Positions 16,555-26,194 of a stretch of DNA of 36,841 nt are shown one piece after another. This DNA is from JASBRS01 sp964496495. GTDB taxonomy: Bacteria > Deinococcota > Deinococci > Deinococcales > Trueperaceae. The stretch is taken from assembly GCA_964496495.1 (NCBI GenBank), contig CAZBZU010000032.1:1-36841 (forward strand), given 5' to 3'. The notes under the pieces were generated by a model. It was not told where the DNA came from and searched no databases. It saw only the letters and a program-made list of their open reading frames with translations. How positions within the stretch are numbered: position 1 is the stretch's first letter; each line of letters starts with the position of its first letter. The position numbers were made by a program, and so were the translations under genes.

Positions 16555-16926
16555 CTACGAGCCCGACCCCCGCCGACCCTGGTAGCGCAGCACCCGCACG
16601 CTCTCCACCGTGATCAGCCCGCCGCCGTGCAGCATGCTCTCGAGGCGCTCGATGAGCGCTACGACCTTCGCCTCGGAATCGACCACCTCGATCACCACCG
16701 GCAGGTCCCCCGACAACCGCCACAGCTCCGGCCGGTGGATGACGCTGTTGGCGCCGTAGCCGATCGAGCCGCGCAGCACGGTGGCGCCGGCGAGCCCCAG
16801 CTCGCGCGCCGCCTCCACCACCGCCCGGGACGCGGGGACGCCGCCGACGCGGTCCCTCGCGCCCAGGAAGACACGCAGCAAGCGGCCGCTGGGAGCCTCC
16901 TCGCTGGGCCTGACGATGCCGGCCAT
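16555..16926 (-). CDS. DUF190 family protein (PII-like fold)
   Basis: Small soluble protein of 123 aa. The DUF190 pattern is clear: GRLLRVFLGARDRVGGVPASRAVVE, then GLAGATVLRGSIGYGANSVIH, then LPVVIEVVDSEAKV and GGLITVESVRVLRY. The fold resembles PII signalling proteins; the role is not established, though family members often sit beside crcB, which is not here. Start ATG 16926 has only a weak GGGGCG upstream; an ATG 9 codons earlier is possible and would extend into the 17-bp repeats. The DoxX gene (+) converges on it. Confidence 0.85.
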   Translation of the reverse strand: MAGIVRPSEEAPSGRLLRVFLGARDRVGGVPASRAVVEAARELGLAGATVLRGSIGYGANSVIHRPELWRLSGDLPVVIEVVDSEAKVVALIERLESMLHGGGLITVESVRVLRYQGRRGSGS

Positions 16927-16943
16927 GATCGCCCCAAGCGTAG

Positions 16944-17020
16944 CACCGGGCATCTTGCCGCACCGGGCATCTTCACGCACCAGGCGTTGTCCCTCGCCGG
17001 GCGTTGTCCCTCGCCGGGCG
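16944..17020. repeat. Two adjacent 17-bp tandem repeats
   Basis: CACCGGGCATCTTGCCG and a near copy (16944-16977), then GGCGTTGTCCCTCGCCG twice (16983-17016) plus a partial third. Both arrays have a 17-bp period and seem to derive from one another. They fill the space between the divergent DUF190 and AEC genes, where promoters would be expected. Confidence 0.85.
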
Positions 17021-17092
17021 GCGCGCGGAGCCGGCCCGCTGGGCACCGTGCGGTATGACTCTCGGCATGAACCCGCAGGCGGTGGCCCACTC

Positions 17093-18001
17093 GTGACCGA
17101 CGCCCTGCTGCAGGTTGGCCTGCTCATCGCCCTCGGCTTCGCGCTGCGGCGCTCGGGCTTCCTCGAAGCCGGCTTCTGGCGCAGCTTCGAGCGCATGGTC
17201 TACTTCGTGCTGCTCCCCACGCTGGTCTTCCAGGTGCTGGCCGGCGCCAGCGTGAGCAGCTCGGTGGCGCTGCGGCTCGGCGCCTCGGTGGCCATCGCCA
17301 TCGTGCTGCTCGCCGCCCTGCTGCTGGCGGCGCGCAAGCGGCTGCGGCTGACCGGGCCCGCCTTCACGTCGGTGTTCCAGGGGAGCATCCGCTTCAACAG
17401 CTACGTGGCGCTGGCGACCATCCCGGCGGTCTTCGGCAAGGGCGGGCTCGAGCTGCTGGCGCTGCTGATCGCGGTGGTGGTGCCGCTGGTGAACGTCCTC
17501 AGCGTGCTGATGCTGGCGCTGTTCGCGGGCGGCCCGGCGCCCACCCCCTGGCGCGTGGTCCGCTCCATCGCCGGCAACCCGCTGATCATCGCCAGCGTCC
17601 TCGGCATCGTCGCCAACCTGGCCCTCGCCGGCCTGCCGGCCATCCTCGACGGCGCCCTCTCGGTGCTATCGCAGGCGGCGCTGCCTTCGGGCCTGATGGC
17701 GGTCGGCGCCGCCCTGGTGCCGGGTGAGTTCCGCAGCCACGCCCGCGGCCTCAGCGTGTCGCTGGTGGCTCGCTTCGCGCTGCTGCCGGTCGTCTCCTAC
17801 CTGGTGGGGCGCCTGCTGCAGCTGCCCGGCGAGGCCCTCGGCGTGCTGGTGCTGTTCCAGGCGCAGCCCACCGCCACCTCGGCCTACCTGCTGGCGCGCC
17901 AGCTCGGTGGCGACGCCAAGCTGATGGCCAGCATCATCACCGGCCAGACGCTGCTCGCCTTCGCGGTGCTGCCGGCCGTGGTGTGGCTGCTGCCGGGCTG
18001 A
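17093..18001 (+). CDS. AEC-family (auxin efflux carrier-type) permease
   Basis: Inner-membrane transporter of 302 aa, the usual AEC length, with ten predicted helices in two halves. Family signatures are the N-terminal helix LLIALGFALRRSGFLE, the conserved Asn-rich stretch QGSIRFNSYVALA, GNPLIIASVLGIV opening the second half, and FQAQPTATSAYLLARQLGGD near the end. AEC proteins export or import organic anions such as malate; the substrate here is unknown. GTG 17093 was chosen because the family N-terminus begins there (VTDALLQ); no strong ribosome site is visible. A 477-bp gene-free stretch follows. Confidence 0.87.
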   Translation: MTDALLQVGLLIALGFALRRSGFLEAGFWRSFERMVYFVLLPTLVFQVLAGASVSSSVALRLGASVAIAIVLLAALLLAARKRLRLTGPAFTSVFQGSIRFNSYVALATIPAVFGKGGLELLALLIAVVVPLVNVLSVLMLALFAGGPAPTPWRVVRSIAGNPLIIASVLGIVANLALAGLPAILDGALSVLSQAALPSGLMAVGAALVPGEFRSHARGLSVSLVARFALLPVVSYLVGRLLQLPGEALGVLVLFQAQPTATSAYLLARQLGGDAKLMASIITGQTLLAFAVLPAVVWLLPG

Positions 18002-18143
18002 GACGGGGGCCCGGGGGGCCGGACGCGCCGAGCCCGGACGCGCCGAGCCCTGACACGGGGGTGGGGACCCATGGGGGTGTCCGAGACCCTGGTGCGTCGC
18101 CCCCGGTCGGACGCGCCGGCCCGGCCTGGGAGCCCGCCGTTTA

Positions 18144-18338
18144 CGCCGTCAGGGACGTCATCTTGGCCGCTGCCCAGCTAGGCGCGGACCAAGTGTCGCG
18201 ATTGCGACTGGACGCCGCCTAGGATGGCTCAGCATCCGTCCGTGGAGCGGACGGCACCGTCCCCTTGCGCCGGCGACACTTCGCTCGCGCCTAGGACGGC
18301 ACGCGCCCATGACCCCTAAACACGCCGTCTAGGAGGGC
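18144..18338. repeat. Four dispersed copies of a CTAGG-centred motif
   Basis: CGCCGTCAGGGACG (18144-18157), CGCCGCCTAGGATGGC (18213-18228), CGCGCCTAGGACGGC (18286-18300) and CGCCGTCTAGGAGGGC (18323-18338). Three contain CTAGG and are imperfect palindromes; a further CTAGG is at 18178. This is the only notable structure in the gene-free stretch 18002-18478, which otherwise holds an AT-richer patch (18360-18400). Confidence 0.55.
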
Positions 18339-18478
18339 GCTTGTGCCCCCCATCCGGAAGCTATGGTCGTTAGCGTCCAGGCTAAGGATCGTAGTATCGC
18401 ACGAGGGTCCCGGAACCCCCCCGGCTGCTCCGCGGTCGCCTCCGCTGGCCGGCGCCACGCCAAACCGCCCCGCCCCGC

Positions 18479-18991
18479 TCAGCGCCACACGCCGGCGTAC
18501 TCCACACCGTAGGGGGCGGCCGCCGCGGCCCAGTAGTCGTAGTGCAGCTTGGCGATCTGCTTGACGTGCAGCAGATCGTGCGCCACCCAGGACGCCAGCA
18601 CGTCGCCGGCGCGGCGCCCCGACGCCGGCGAGGTCGCCTCCAGGTCCGGCGCGTCCAGCGTCTCGAGCCACGCCAGCGAGTACCGCCGCTCGTTCAGGAA
18701 GGCCTCCAACGAGGGACCGATCTCGCGCTCGTTGTAGCGCCGCTCCACCGCCCAGCGCGGCGGGTCGATCGGCGGGGCGGCCTCCTCCGGGCTCTCCAGC
18801 AGGTGCTTGAAGCGGAAGCGGAAGTCCTCGCGCTCCTCGTCGTGAAGGTGGTTCACGACCTCCAGGATCGACCAGCGCTCGGGGCTGGGCTTCCAGCGCG
18901 CCTGGCGCTCGTCGACGCCGGTGACCAGCTCCTCGAGCACGAAGGCGGTGGCGGCGAGGCGAGCAGCGGCATCCTCGACCGAGAATCCCAT
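18479..18991 (-). CDS. DinB-superfamily protein
   Basis: Four-helix-bundle protein of 170 aa of the DinB/YfiT type, metal-dependent thiol-transferase-like enzymes common in Deinococcota and Firmicutes. Evidence is the typical WSILEVVNHLHDEERED segment (first metal-ligand His region), PPIDPPRWA, and the C-terminal WVAHDLLHVKQIAKLHYDYW with the remaining His ligands. The start at ATG 18991 gives the usual length. It is not an E. coli DinB polymerase. The substrate thiol, possibly bacillithiol in this lineage, is inferred. Upstream is the M16 remnant on the other strand. Confidence 0.85.
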   Translation of the reverse strand: MGFSVEDAAARLAATAFVLEELVTGVDERQARWKPSPERWSILEVVNHLHDEEREDFRFRFKHLLESPEEAAPPIDPPRWAVERRYNEREIGPSLEAFLNERRYSLAWLETLDAPDLEATSPASGRRAGDVLASWVAHDLLHVKQIAKLHYDYWAAAAAPYGVEYAGVWR

Positions 18992-19174
18992 GATGAGCGC
19001 AGTCTAGCGCGGGTCGAGCGCGGACCGCCGGGCGAGCGCAGGCCGCCGGGCGAGCGCGGACCCGTCGCCGTGGCATGGAGGCGACATCACCAGGACCACT
19101 CCGAGAGGGGGTCGATCGCCGGCCATGACAGGCTCACACTCCGCGCGTCTCAGACTGGGATCGCGCCCACCGCC

Positions 19175-19402
19175 CTTGCGCGAGACCTGGCGTCGCGCGT
19201 GCACACCGCCACCCTGGACAACGGCGTGCGCATCATCCTGCTGGAGCAGCGCGCGGCGCCGGTGGTGAGCTTCGACCTGATGTTCACCGTCGGCGGCGTC
19301 GACGAGCCGCCCGCCAGGTGCTGAACCCTGACGGGCTGGTGATCCTGGTGGTGGGCGACGCCAAGGGGTTCGACGAGCCGCTCTCCGACTTCGGGCCGGC
19401 GG
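19175..19402 (+). pseudogene. Internally deleted M16 zinc peptidase remnant
   Basis: Frame 2 encodes a recognisable M16 N-terminus (from about GTG 19199: VHTATLDNGVRIILLEQ ... FTVGGVDEPP) that stops at TGA 19321-19323. From 19318, in another frame, comes a typical M16 C-terminus (VLNPDGLVILVVGDAK ... LSDFG). Several hundred codons between them, including the HxxEH zinc motif, are missing. The gene has been collapsed by deletion to about 230 bp and cannot encode a peptidase. Confidence 0.78.
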
Positions 19403-19432
19403 CCCCGCCGGCCGGCCGGCCGGCGGGGCCGC
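19399..19432. terminator. 34-bp perfect palindrome, probable terminator of the SnoaL-TusA/dsrE operon
   Basis: Perfectly self-complementary from 19399 to 19432, centred on repeated GGCC. It lies 16 nt past the dsrE-like stop on the minus strand and directly after the M16 remnant on the plus strand. There is no T-run. It could terminate both strands or form a cruciform. Confidence 0.6.
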
Positions 19433-19447
19433 GCATCGGCCGCGACC

Positions 19448-19813
19448 TCAGCCGAAGGCCACCGGCGTGGCCCCCGTGGCGATGGCCTCGACGATGGTCG
19501 CCGCCCCCACGATCTTCACGCCCTCGGCGCAGTCCCCTTCGGCGATGCCGCGCGGCTTGGCGCACGCGCCGCAGAGCCACACCTCGCCGCCGTTCGCCAG
19601 GAAGCCGGGGAGAAGCTCGTCGAGGGGCGGAAGGTCCTTCGAACGCACCCCGTCGGAACCACCTTTCGTCCCCAGCCACACGGCGTCCATGGTGCACACC
19701 ACCAGCGCCTGCTGGCCGGCCGTGGCAGCGACGTTGGCCGCCACGAAGGGCAACAGCGCCCGCTCGGGGTCTTCCCGTCCGTGCGTGCAGTTGAACATCA
19801 TCCGTTCGCTCAT
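19448..19813 (-). CDS. DsrE-like sulfur-relay family protein
   Basis: Protein of 121 aa with the DsrE/DsrF fold, used in persulfide transfer or as an accessory of sulfur oxidation. It opens MSERMMFNCTHGREDPERA, has VVCTMDAVWL in the core and the conserved cysteine segment WLCGACAKPRGI (C81, C84), where DsrE-like proteins place their reactive Cys. Start ATG 19813 overlaps the stop of the upstream SnoaL-TusA gene as ATGA, so the two products are probably made in fixed ratio. A strong hairpin follows 16 nt after the stop. Exact role unknown. Confidence 0.83.
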   Translation of the reverse strand: MSERMMFNCTHGREDPERALLPFVAANVAATAGQQALVVCTMDAVWLGTKGGSDGVRSKDLPPLDELLPGFLANGGEVWLCGACAKPRGIAEGDCAEGVKIVGAATIVEAIATGATPVAFG

Positions 19814-20469
19814 CGTCCGCGCTCCACTTCGATCACGATCTCGCCGTCCTTTCCGCTCTCGACCGAGAGCACCCGATGCCCGAGCATCCGGGCCATCGCC
19901 GGAAGGTCCTCGCGCGCCGACGGGTCGCGCGCGATCACCCGGAGAACCTGCCCCACAGAAACGCCGCCGATGCGCTCGCGGAAGGCGGCCGGCAGGCCGC
20001 TGCCGCAGCCCAGGTCGCCGGCGTCGAAGCGCTGCTCCGGCGAGGCCGCCGGTGACGCCCCGTCCCCGGTCTGGTACTGGAAGCCGGAGCAGGCGAGGCG
20101 CATCGACGTGATGGCACCGCCCGACGACTCGCATACTCCCGCCTGCACGATCTCGCTCCAGCCCCGCGGCTTCCTGGCTCGGAGGTGGAAGCGGAAGGTG
20201 GTGACCTGGCCCAGCGCCGCCGCGTCCAGTCCGCAGACCGACAGCGCCTGCGCATCACCGAACCAGGTCAGGAACCAGGCGGCCGCCTCCCCCGCACCTC
20301 TCGCGTCCACCTGCTCGCGAGGCAGCAAGGCACGGAAGGCCGCCTCCGGGGCGAACGCCGCCGCCACACCCTCGAAGTCGTGCTCGACGAGCGCCTCGAC
20401 CAGGGCGCGCACGGGCTCGCCGGTACGCGCAGGCCCGTTTGCAGGCATGGGTTCCTCGGCGCCTCTCAT
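19810..20469 (-). CDS. SnoaL/NTF2-like domain fused to TusA-like sulfur-carrier domain
   Basis: Two-domain protein of 219 aa. Residues about 17-130 resemble SnoaL/NTF2-fold proteins (EALVEHDFEGVAAAFAPEAAFRALLP). Residues 148-219 match TusA: FDAGDLGCGSGLPAAF in place of the usual LDxxGLxCPxP, then GQVLRVIARDPSAREDLPAMARMLGH and an IVIEVER final strand. The reactive Cys is kept (C155), but the following Pro is Gly, so carrier chemistry may differ. AGGAGG lies 4 nt before ATG 20469. It is translationally coupled to the DsrE-like gene, which supports a sulfur-relay role; the SnoaL part could bind a substrate. TusA fusions of this kind are not familiar to me. Confidence 0.75.
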   Translation of the reverse strand: MRGAEEPMPANGPARTGEPVRALVEALVEHDFEGVAAAFAPEAAFRALLPREQVDARGAGEAAAWFLTWFGDAQALSVCGLDAAALGQVTTFRFHLRARKPRGWSEIVQAGVCESSGGAITSMRLACSGFQYQTGDGASPAASPEQRFDAGDLGCGSGLPAAFRERIGGVSVGQVLRVIARDPSAREDLPAMARMLGHRVLSVESGKDGEIVIEVERGR

Positions 20470-20578
20470 GCGTCCTCCTCTCCGCAGCGCCGGGCGACGC
20501 CGGCACCGCAGCGTGCGTGTGTTGGCGTGAGGATGCGACGCTCGTCACTAAAGGACCCCTAAACGGCGCGGGCGTGGC

Positions 20579-20595
20579 TATAGTGGGCCATCATG
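20579..20595 (+). promoter_or_regulatory. -10 box abutting a leaderless ATG
   Basis: TATAGT (20579-20584) with ATG 20593 eight nt further on and no ribosome site between, so transcription should start at or within 2 nt of the ATG. The -35 region lacks TTGACA; instead GACCCCTAAAC (20554-20564) lies there, an 11-mer also present at 18311-18321. Confidence 0.55.
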
Positions 20596-23500
20596 CTCCG
20601 CACCCTCGGCGGCTTGGCGCTCGAGGGCTCCGACTTCCACTGGCAGAAGCCCCTCCTGCTTCTCACCTACGTCGCTCTCGAGGGCCGGCGGACGCGACGC
20701 GAAGTCGCAGAGCTCTTCTGGCCAAGCGCCGCCGACCGCATGAAGAGCTTGTCCGTCGCCCTCACGCAGCTGCGGCACGGCGTGCCTGGTGTGGTGCACG
20801 CCGACCGCCGCGACCTCGAGGTGGACGTCGAGCTCGACCTGGCACACTTCCATCGCGCGCTCGAGGAGCGCGACCTGGAGGTCGCGCTGGGCCTCTATCG
20901 CGGCCGCTTCCTGGACGGCTTCGACGAGCGCTACGTGGGGACCGACCTGGAGGCCTGGATCTACGAGACGCGCGAGCGCGAGGCCGATGGGCTGCGGCGC
21001 GTCCTGCTCGCGGCCGCCCGGACCAGCGCCGCGGCCGATGTGGACGGTGCCGCGGAGCTCGCGGCCCAGGCGTTCGAGCTTCCCGGCGCCGCACCTCCCG
21101 ATCCCGCGGCGTTGGCCGAGCTCCACGCCCTGCTGCAAGCCGGCGGCCACCCGCTGGCCAGGCGGGTCGCGGTGGACGCCGCGGAGCTGGGGCTGGACCT
21201 CGGCGAGGTGTCGACGAGCGCGCCGCCCGGCCCGGCACGCGCCCAACCCCCCTCCCCCACGACCCCGCTAGTGGGCCGGGAGGGGGAGCTCGAGCGGGCG
21301 CTGGCGCTACTCGCCGACCCCACCGCCCGCATCGTCACCCTGGTGGGGCCGGGCGGCGTCGGCAAGACGCGCCTGGCGTTGGAGCTGGCGCGTCGCCTGA
21401 ACGCGCCGGGGTCCCACGCGCCCGGGTTGCCGGTGGCCGGACCGGTGTCGCTGGAGTCGGTCCACACCGGCGGCCAGTTCGTCAGGGAGCTCGCATCGGC
21501 CCTCGGCATGCTCGTCGGAGGCGGGCAGAGCACCGACCTGCTGGAGCGCCAGCTGGCCGAGCGGTTCCGCGCGTCCCCCGCCTTGCTGGTCCTGGACGGA
21601 TGCGAGCACCTCGCCCACGGGGAGTGCTCGGCGGCGCTGTCACGCGTCCTCGCCGCGGCGCCCGGAGCGCGCGCGCTGGTGACGTCGCTCGCGCCGCTGC
21701 AGATCGCGGACGAGCAGGTGTTCCGCCTCGGCGGTCTGCGGCTCGGCCGGGACGGGGGCGCCGGAGGCGGGCCGGGACCGGCCGAGCGGCTCTTCGAGCT
21801 GTGCGCCAGGCGGACGGCCCCGGGGTTCGACGCGGCGCTGCAACGCGACGCGGTGCGGCGCTGCTGCAGCCTTCTGGACGGCCTTCCGCTGGGCATCGAG
21901 TTGGCAGCTGCCTGGGCCGGGACGCTGCCGGTGGACGCCATCGTCGACGAGATCCGCAGCGATCCGGGCTTCCTCGGCGGCCCGGCGTCGGATGCGCCCG
22001 ATCCCCACGCCGGCTTGCGCGGCGTCTTCGAGCGCAGCTGGGCGCTCCTCAGCGAGGAGGAGCAACGAGCCTTCGCTGCGCTGGCGGTGTTCGAGGGTGG
22101 CTTCGCGCGTGCCGCGGCATCGTTCGTGGCCGACGTCGACGCCGCCGTGCTGCGGCGGCTGGTGCGCTGCTCGCTCGTCGCGTTCGACGCCGGTGCCGGT
22201 CGCTACCGCATTCACGAGCTCATCCGCGCCTTCGCGGCCGAGCGCCTCGCGGCCCTCGGCGCGACCGCGGCGGTGCTCGCGCGTCACAGCGCCTACTACT
22301 GCTCGTGGATGCGCGCCCGCGAGCGCGATCTCGAGGGCAGCGGCCAGGCGGCAGCCACCGAGGTGATCGCCGCTGAGCTGGCGAACGTTCGCGCCGCCTT
22401 CCTGCACGCCGCCGAGACCGGCGACCGGCCCCTGCTCGAGCAAGCCGCCACCGCCCTCGGACGCTACTTCGAGCGGCGCGGGCCCTTCTCCGAAGGCGTC
22501 GATGTCTTCGCGCGCGCCGTGAAGCTGCTGGAGGGCGACCGCCCGCACGACCCCCTCGCGGCCTCGCTGCACGCCCGCCTGGCCAGCCTGTGGCGGCTCC
22601 AGGGCGACGCGGTCGCCGCCCGCGCGGCCGTCGCCGCCGGCCTGGCGCGCCTCCCGTCCCCCGGCCGGGCAAGCGACGTCGCCAGCGCCCGGGCACGGGC
22701 ACGGCTCGAGCATCAGGCCGGCATGCTGGCGCTCGGCAGCGACAACGTGGCAGCCGCGCAGGCGCTGCAGCGGGCGGCCGGCGGATACCGGGCGGCCGGC
22801 CTGCTCTGGGAGGCCGCCCGTGCACAGGCCAACCGCGGGCTCGCGCTGCTCGGACAGGGCCGTGACGTGGAGGCGAGCGGGGCGCTGGAGGAAGCGCTGG
22901 ACGCGGCGACCGACCTGGGAGACGCGGCCGGCACCGCCGACCTGCTCGCCACGGCGGCCTGGGCCGCGGCCCTGCACGCCCGATTCGACGACGCCGAGGG
23001 CTTGCTGCACGCCAGCGAGGGCGCCTACGACGCGGCCGGCGACCTCGCCGGAGCCGCCGCGGGCTACGGCCGCCTCGGCATGACGGCCGTCTGGCTCGGT
23101 GAGTTCGATCCCGCCAAGGCGCTCTTCGAGAAGAGCCTGGCAGCGCACCGGGCCATCGGCGAGTGGTGGTCGCTGCCGGACGCCCACGCGGCGGTCGGCC
23201 TCGGGCACCTGCACACCGGCGCCTATCTCGAGACCGACCGCGAGGCTCGCACCGGCCTGGGCATGGCGCGCAGGCTCGCCAACCCGGTCGCGGAAGCCCA
23301 CAGCTTGTGGCTGCTGGGCGCGACCGCGCTCACCCGCGATGACTTCATGACGGCCGTGCAGCGCTTCCGCAGCAGCGTGGCGCTCTGCCGCCTCGGGAGC
23401 GAGGCGCACGAGGCCATACCCTCGGTGGCGATGCTGGCGTTGGCCTACCGCGGGCTGGGGAGGCAGGCACGCGCCTGGTCGGTGGTGCGGATCGCGCTCA

Positions 23501-23883
23501 GGCGGAGCGTCGAGGCGATGGACTTCCGCGCGCTGATGCTGGCGCTGGCGGCGTTCACGCTGCTGCTGGCCGAAGCCGGCGAGCTCACCGCGGCCGCCGG
23601 CGTCAGCGCGCTGATCGCGCGCTACAGGATCGTGAGGAACTGCCGCTTCTTCCAGCAGATGTCCGCGCGAAACCTCATGCCGCTGCTGGCATCGCTCGAG
23701 CCGCGCGCCGCGCAGGGGGCGTCCGAGCTGGTTCACGACCTCGACCCCTGGCGCGCCGCCGCGGCCCTCGCCGAGTGCCACGGCGCCGATGAGGCGGTGC
23801 CGCGCCTTGCGGCGGGCGGCACTGCGGCGGGCGTCTTGGCGGCAAGCGGCGTCGGGGCGGCCTCCGATCTCGAGTCTCCGTGA
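20593..23883 (+). CDS. Large BTAD-STAND-TPR transcriptional regulator (AfsR/SARP-like)
   Basis: Regulator of 1096 aa. Residues about 1-80 form the winged-helix region (RRTRREVAELFWPS...SVALTQLRHGV), about 83-200 the bacterial transcriptional activator domain (BTAD), and about 225-520 an NB-ARC-like STAND ATPase with Walker A GPGGVGKTR (252-260) and Walker B LLVLDGCEHL (331-340). The C-terminal half (about 560-1060) is a long array of Ala-rich TPR-like helical repeats for ligand or partner sensing. It is expected to be an ATP-switched activator. ATG 20593 is chosen because family homology starts immediately and the -10 box is adjacent. acs and satP lie 204 nt downstream on the same strand, so acetate metabolism is a candidate target; not shown. 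Confidence 0.9.
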   Translation: MLRTLGGLALEGSDFHWQKPLLLLTYVALEGRRTRREVAELFWPSAADRMKSLSVALTQLRHGVPGVVHADRRDLEVDVELDLAHFHRALEERDLEVALGLYRGRFLDGFDERYVGTDLEAWIYETREREADGLRRVLLAAARTSAAADVDGAAELAAQAFELPGAAPPDPAALAELHALLQAGGHPLARRVAVDAAELGLDLGEVSTSAPPGPARAQPPSPTTPLVGREGELERALALLADPTARIVTLVGPGGVGKTRLALELARRLNAPGSHAPGLPVAGPVSLESVHTGGQFVRELASALGMLVGGGQSTDLLERQLAERFRASPALLVLDGCEHLAHGECSAALSRVLAAAPGARALVTSLAPLQIADEQVFRLGGLRLGRDGGAGGGPGPAERLFELCARRTAPGFDAALQRDAVRRCCSLLDGLPLGIELAAAWAGTLPVDAIVDEIRSDPGFLGGPASDAPDPHAGLRGVFERSWALLSEEEQRAFAALAVFEGGFARAAASFVADVDAAVLRRLVRCSLVAFDAGAGRYRIHELIRAFAAERLAALGATAAVLARHSAYYCSWMRARERDLEGSGQAAATEVIAAELANVRAAFLHAAETGDRPLLEQAATALGRYFERRGPFSEGVDVFARAVKLLEGDRPHDPLAASLHARLASLWRLQGDAVAARAAVAAGLARLPSPGRASDVASARARARLEHQAGMLALGSDNVAAAQALQRAAGGYRAAGLLWEAARAQANRGLALLGQGRDVEASGALEEALDAATDLGDAAGTADLLATAAWAAALHARFDDAEGLLHASEGAYDAAGDLAGAAAGYGRLGMTAVWLGEFDPAKALFEKSLAAHRAIGEWWSLPDAHAAVGLGHLHTGAYLETDREARTGLGMARRLANPVAEAHSLWLLGATALTRDDFMTAVQRFRSSVALCRLGSEAHEAIPSVAMLALAYRGLGRQARAWSVVRIALRRSVEAMDFRALMLALAAFTLLLAEAGELTAAAGVSALIARYRIVRNCRFFQQMSARNLMPLLASLEPRAAQGASELVHDLDPWRAAAALAECHGADEAVPRLAAGGTAAGVLAASGVGAASDLESP

Positions 23884-23967
23884 CCGCCAACCCCCGCGCC
23901 CGCCGCCGATATGGCCGGTGCGGCTGAATCAGATCGTGTTATGGCGGGAATCAGGTGAACATCGGAT

Positions 23968-24043
23968 GGTATATGGGCCTGAGTACCCATACCGACCACG
24001 ACAGGGTTGCACCCGGGGCATCTGTCCCCCTATGGTTGGGGGG
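23968..24043 (+). promoter_or_regulatory. Structured leader of acs with alternative hairpins
   Basis: TATGGG (23972-23977) pairs with CCCATA (23986-23991). CCCCC (24026-24030) can pair either upstream with GGGG (24015-24018) or downstream with GGGGG (24038-24042), two mutually exclusive stems. The ribosome site GGGAGG follows at 24076. It may be an attenuator-like leader or a regulator-binding region; no known riboswitch class is recognised. Confidence 0.35.
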
Positions 24044-24087
24044 TATTCAGAATCCGGGGCTTACCAGCCGCGAACGGGAGGCATGGG

Positions 24088-26112
<2,025 letters not shown>

Positions 26113-26194
26113 GGGCAGGGAGTGGACCTCGGTGATGGGGGCGACCGCCGCGCCCACAGCGGAGGCGCCGTAAGCGGTAAGGAGGCGGTATCGG

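Noticed and set aside
21640..23781. 713-codon minus-strand frame
   Set aside because: Shadow of the BTAD-STAND-TPR regulator; no start signal or domain.
24007..24087. Upstream start for acs adding 27 residues
   Set aside because: The extra residues have no family counterpart and overlap the hairpins; ATG 24088 has a proper ribosome site.
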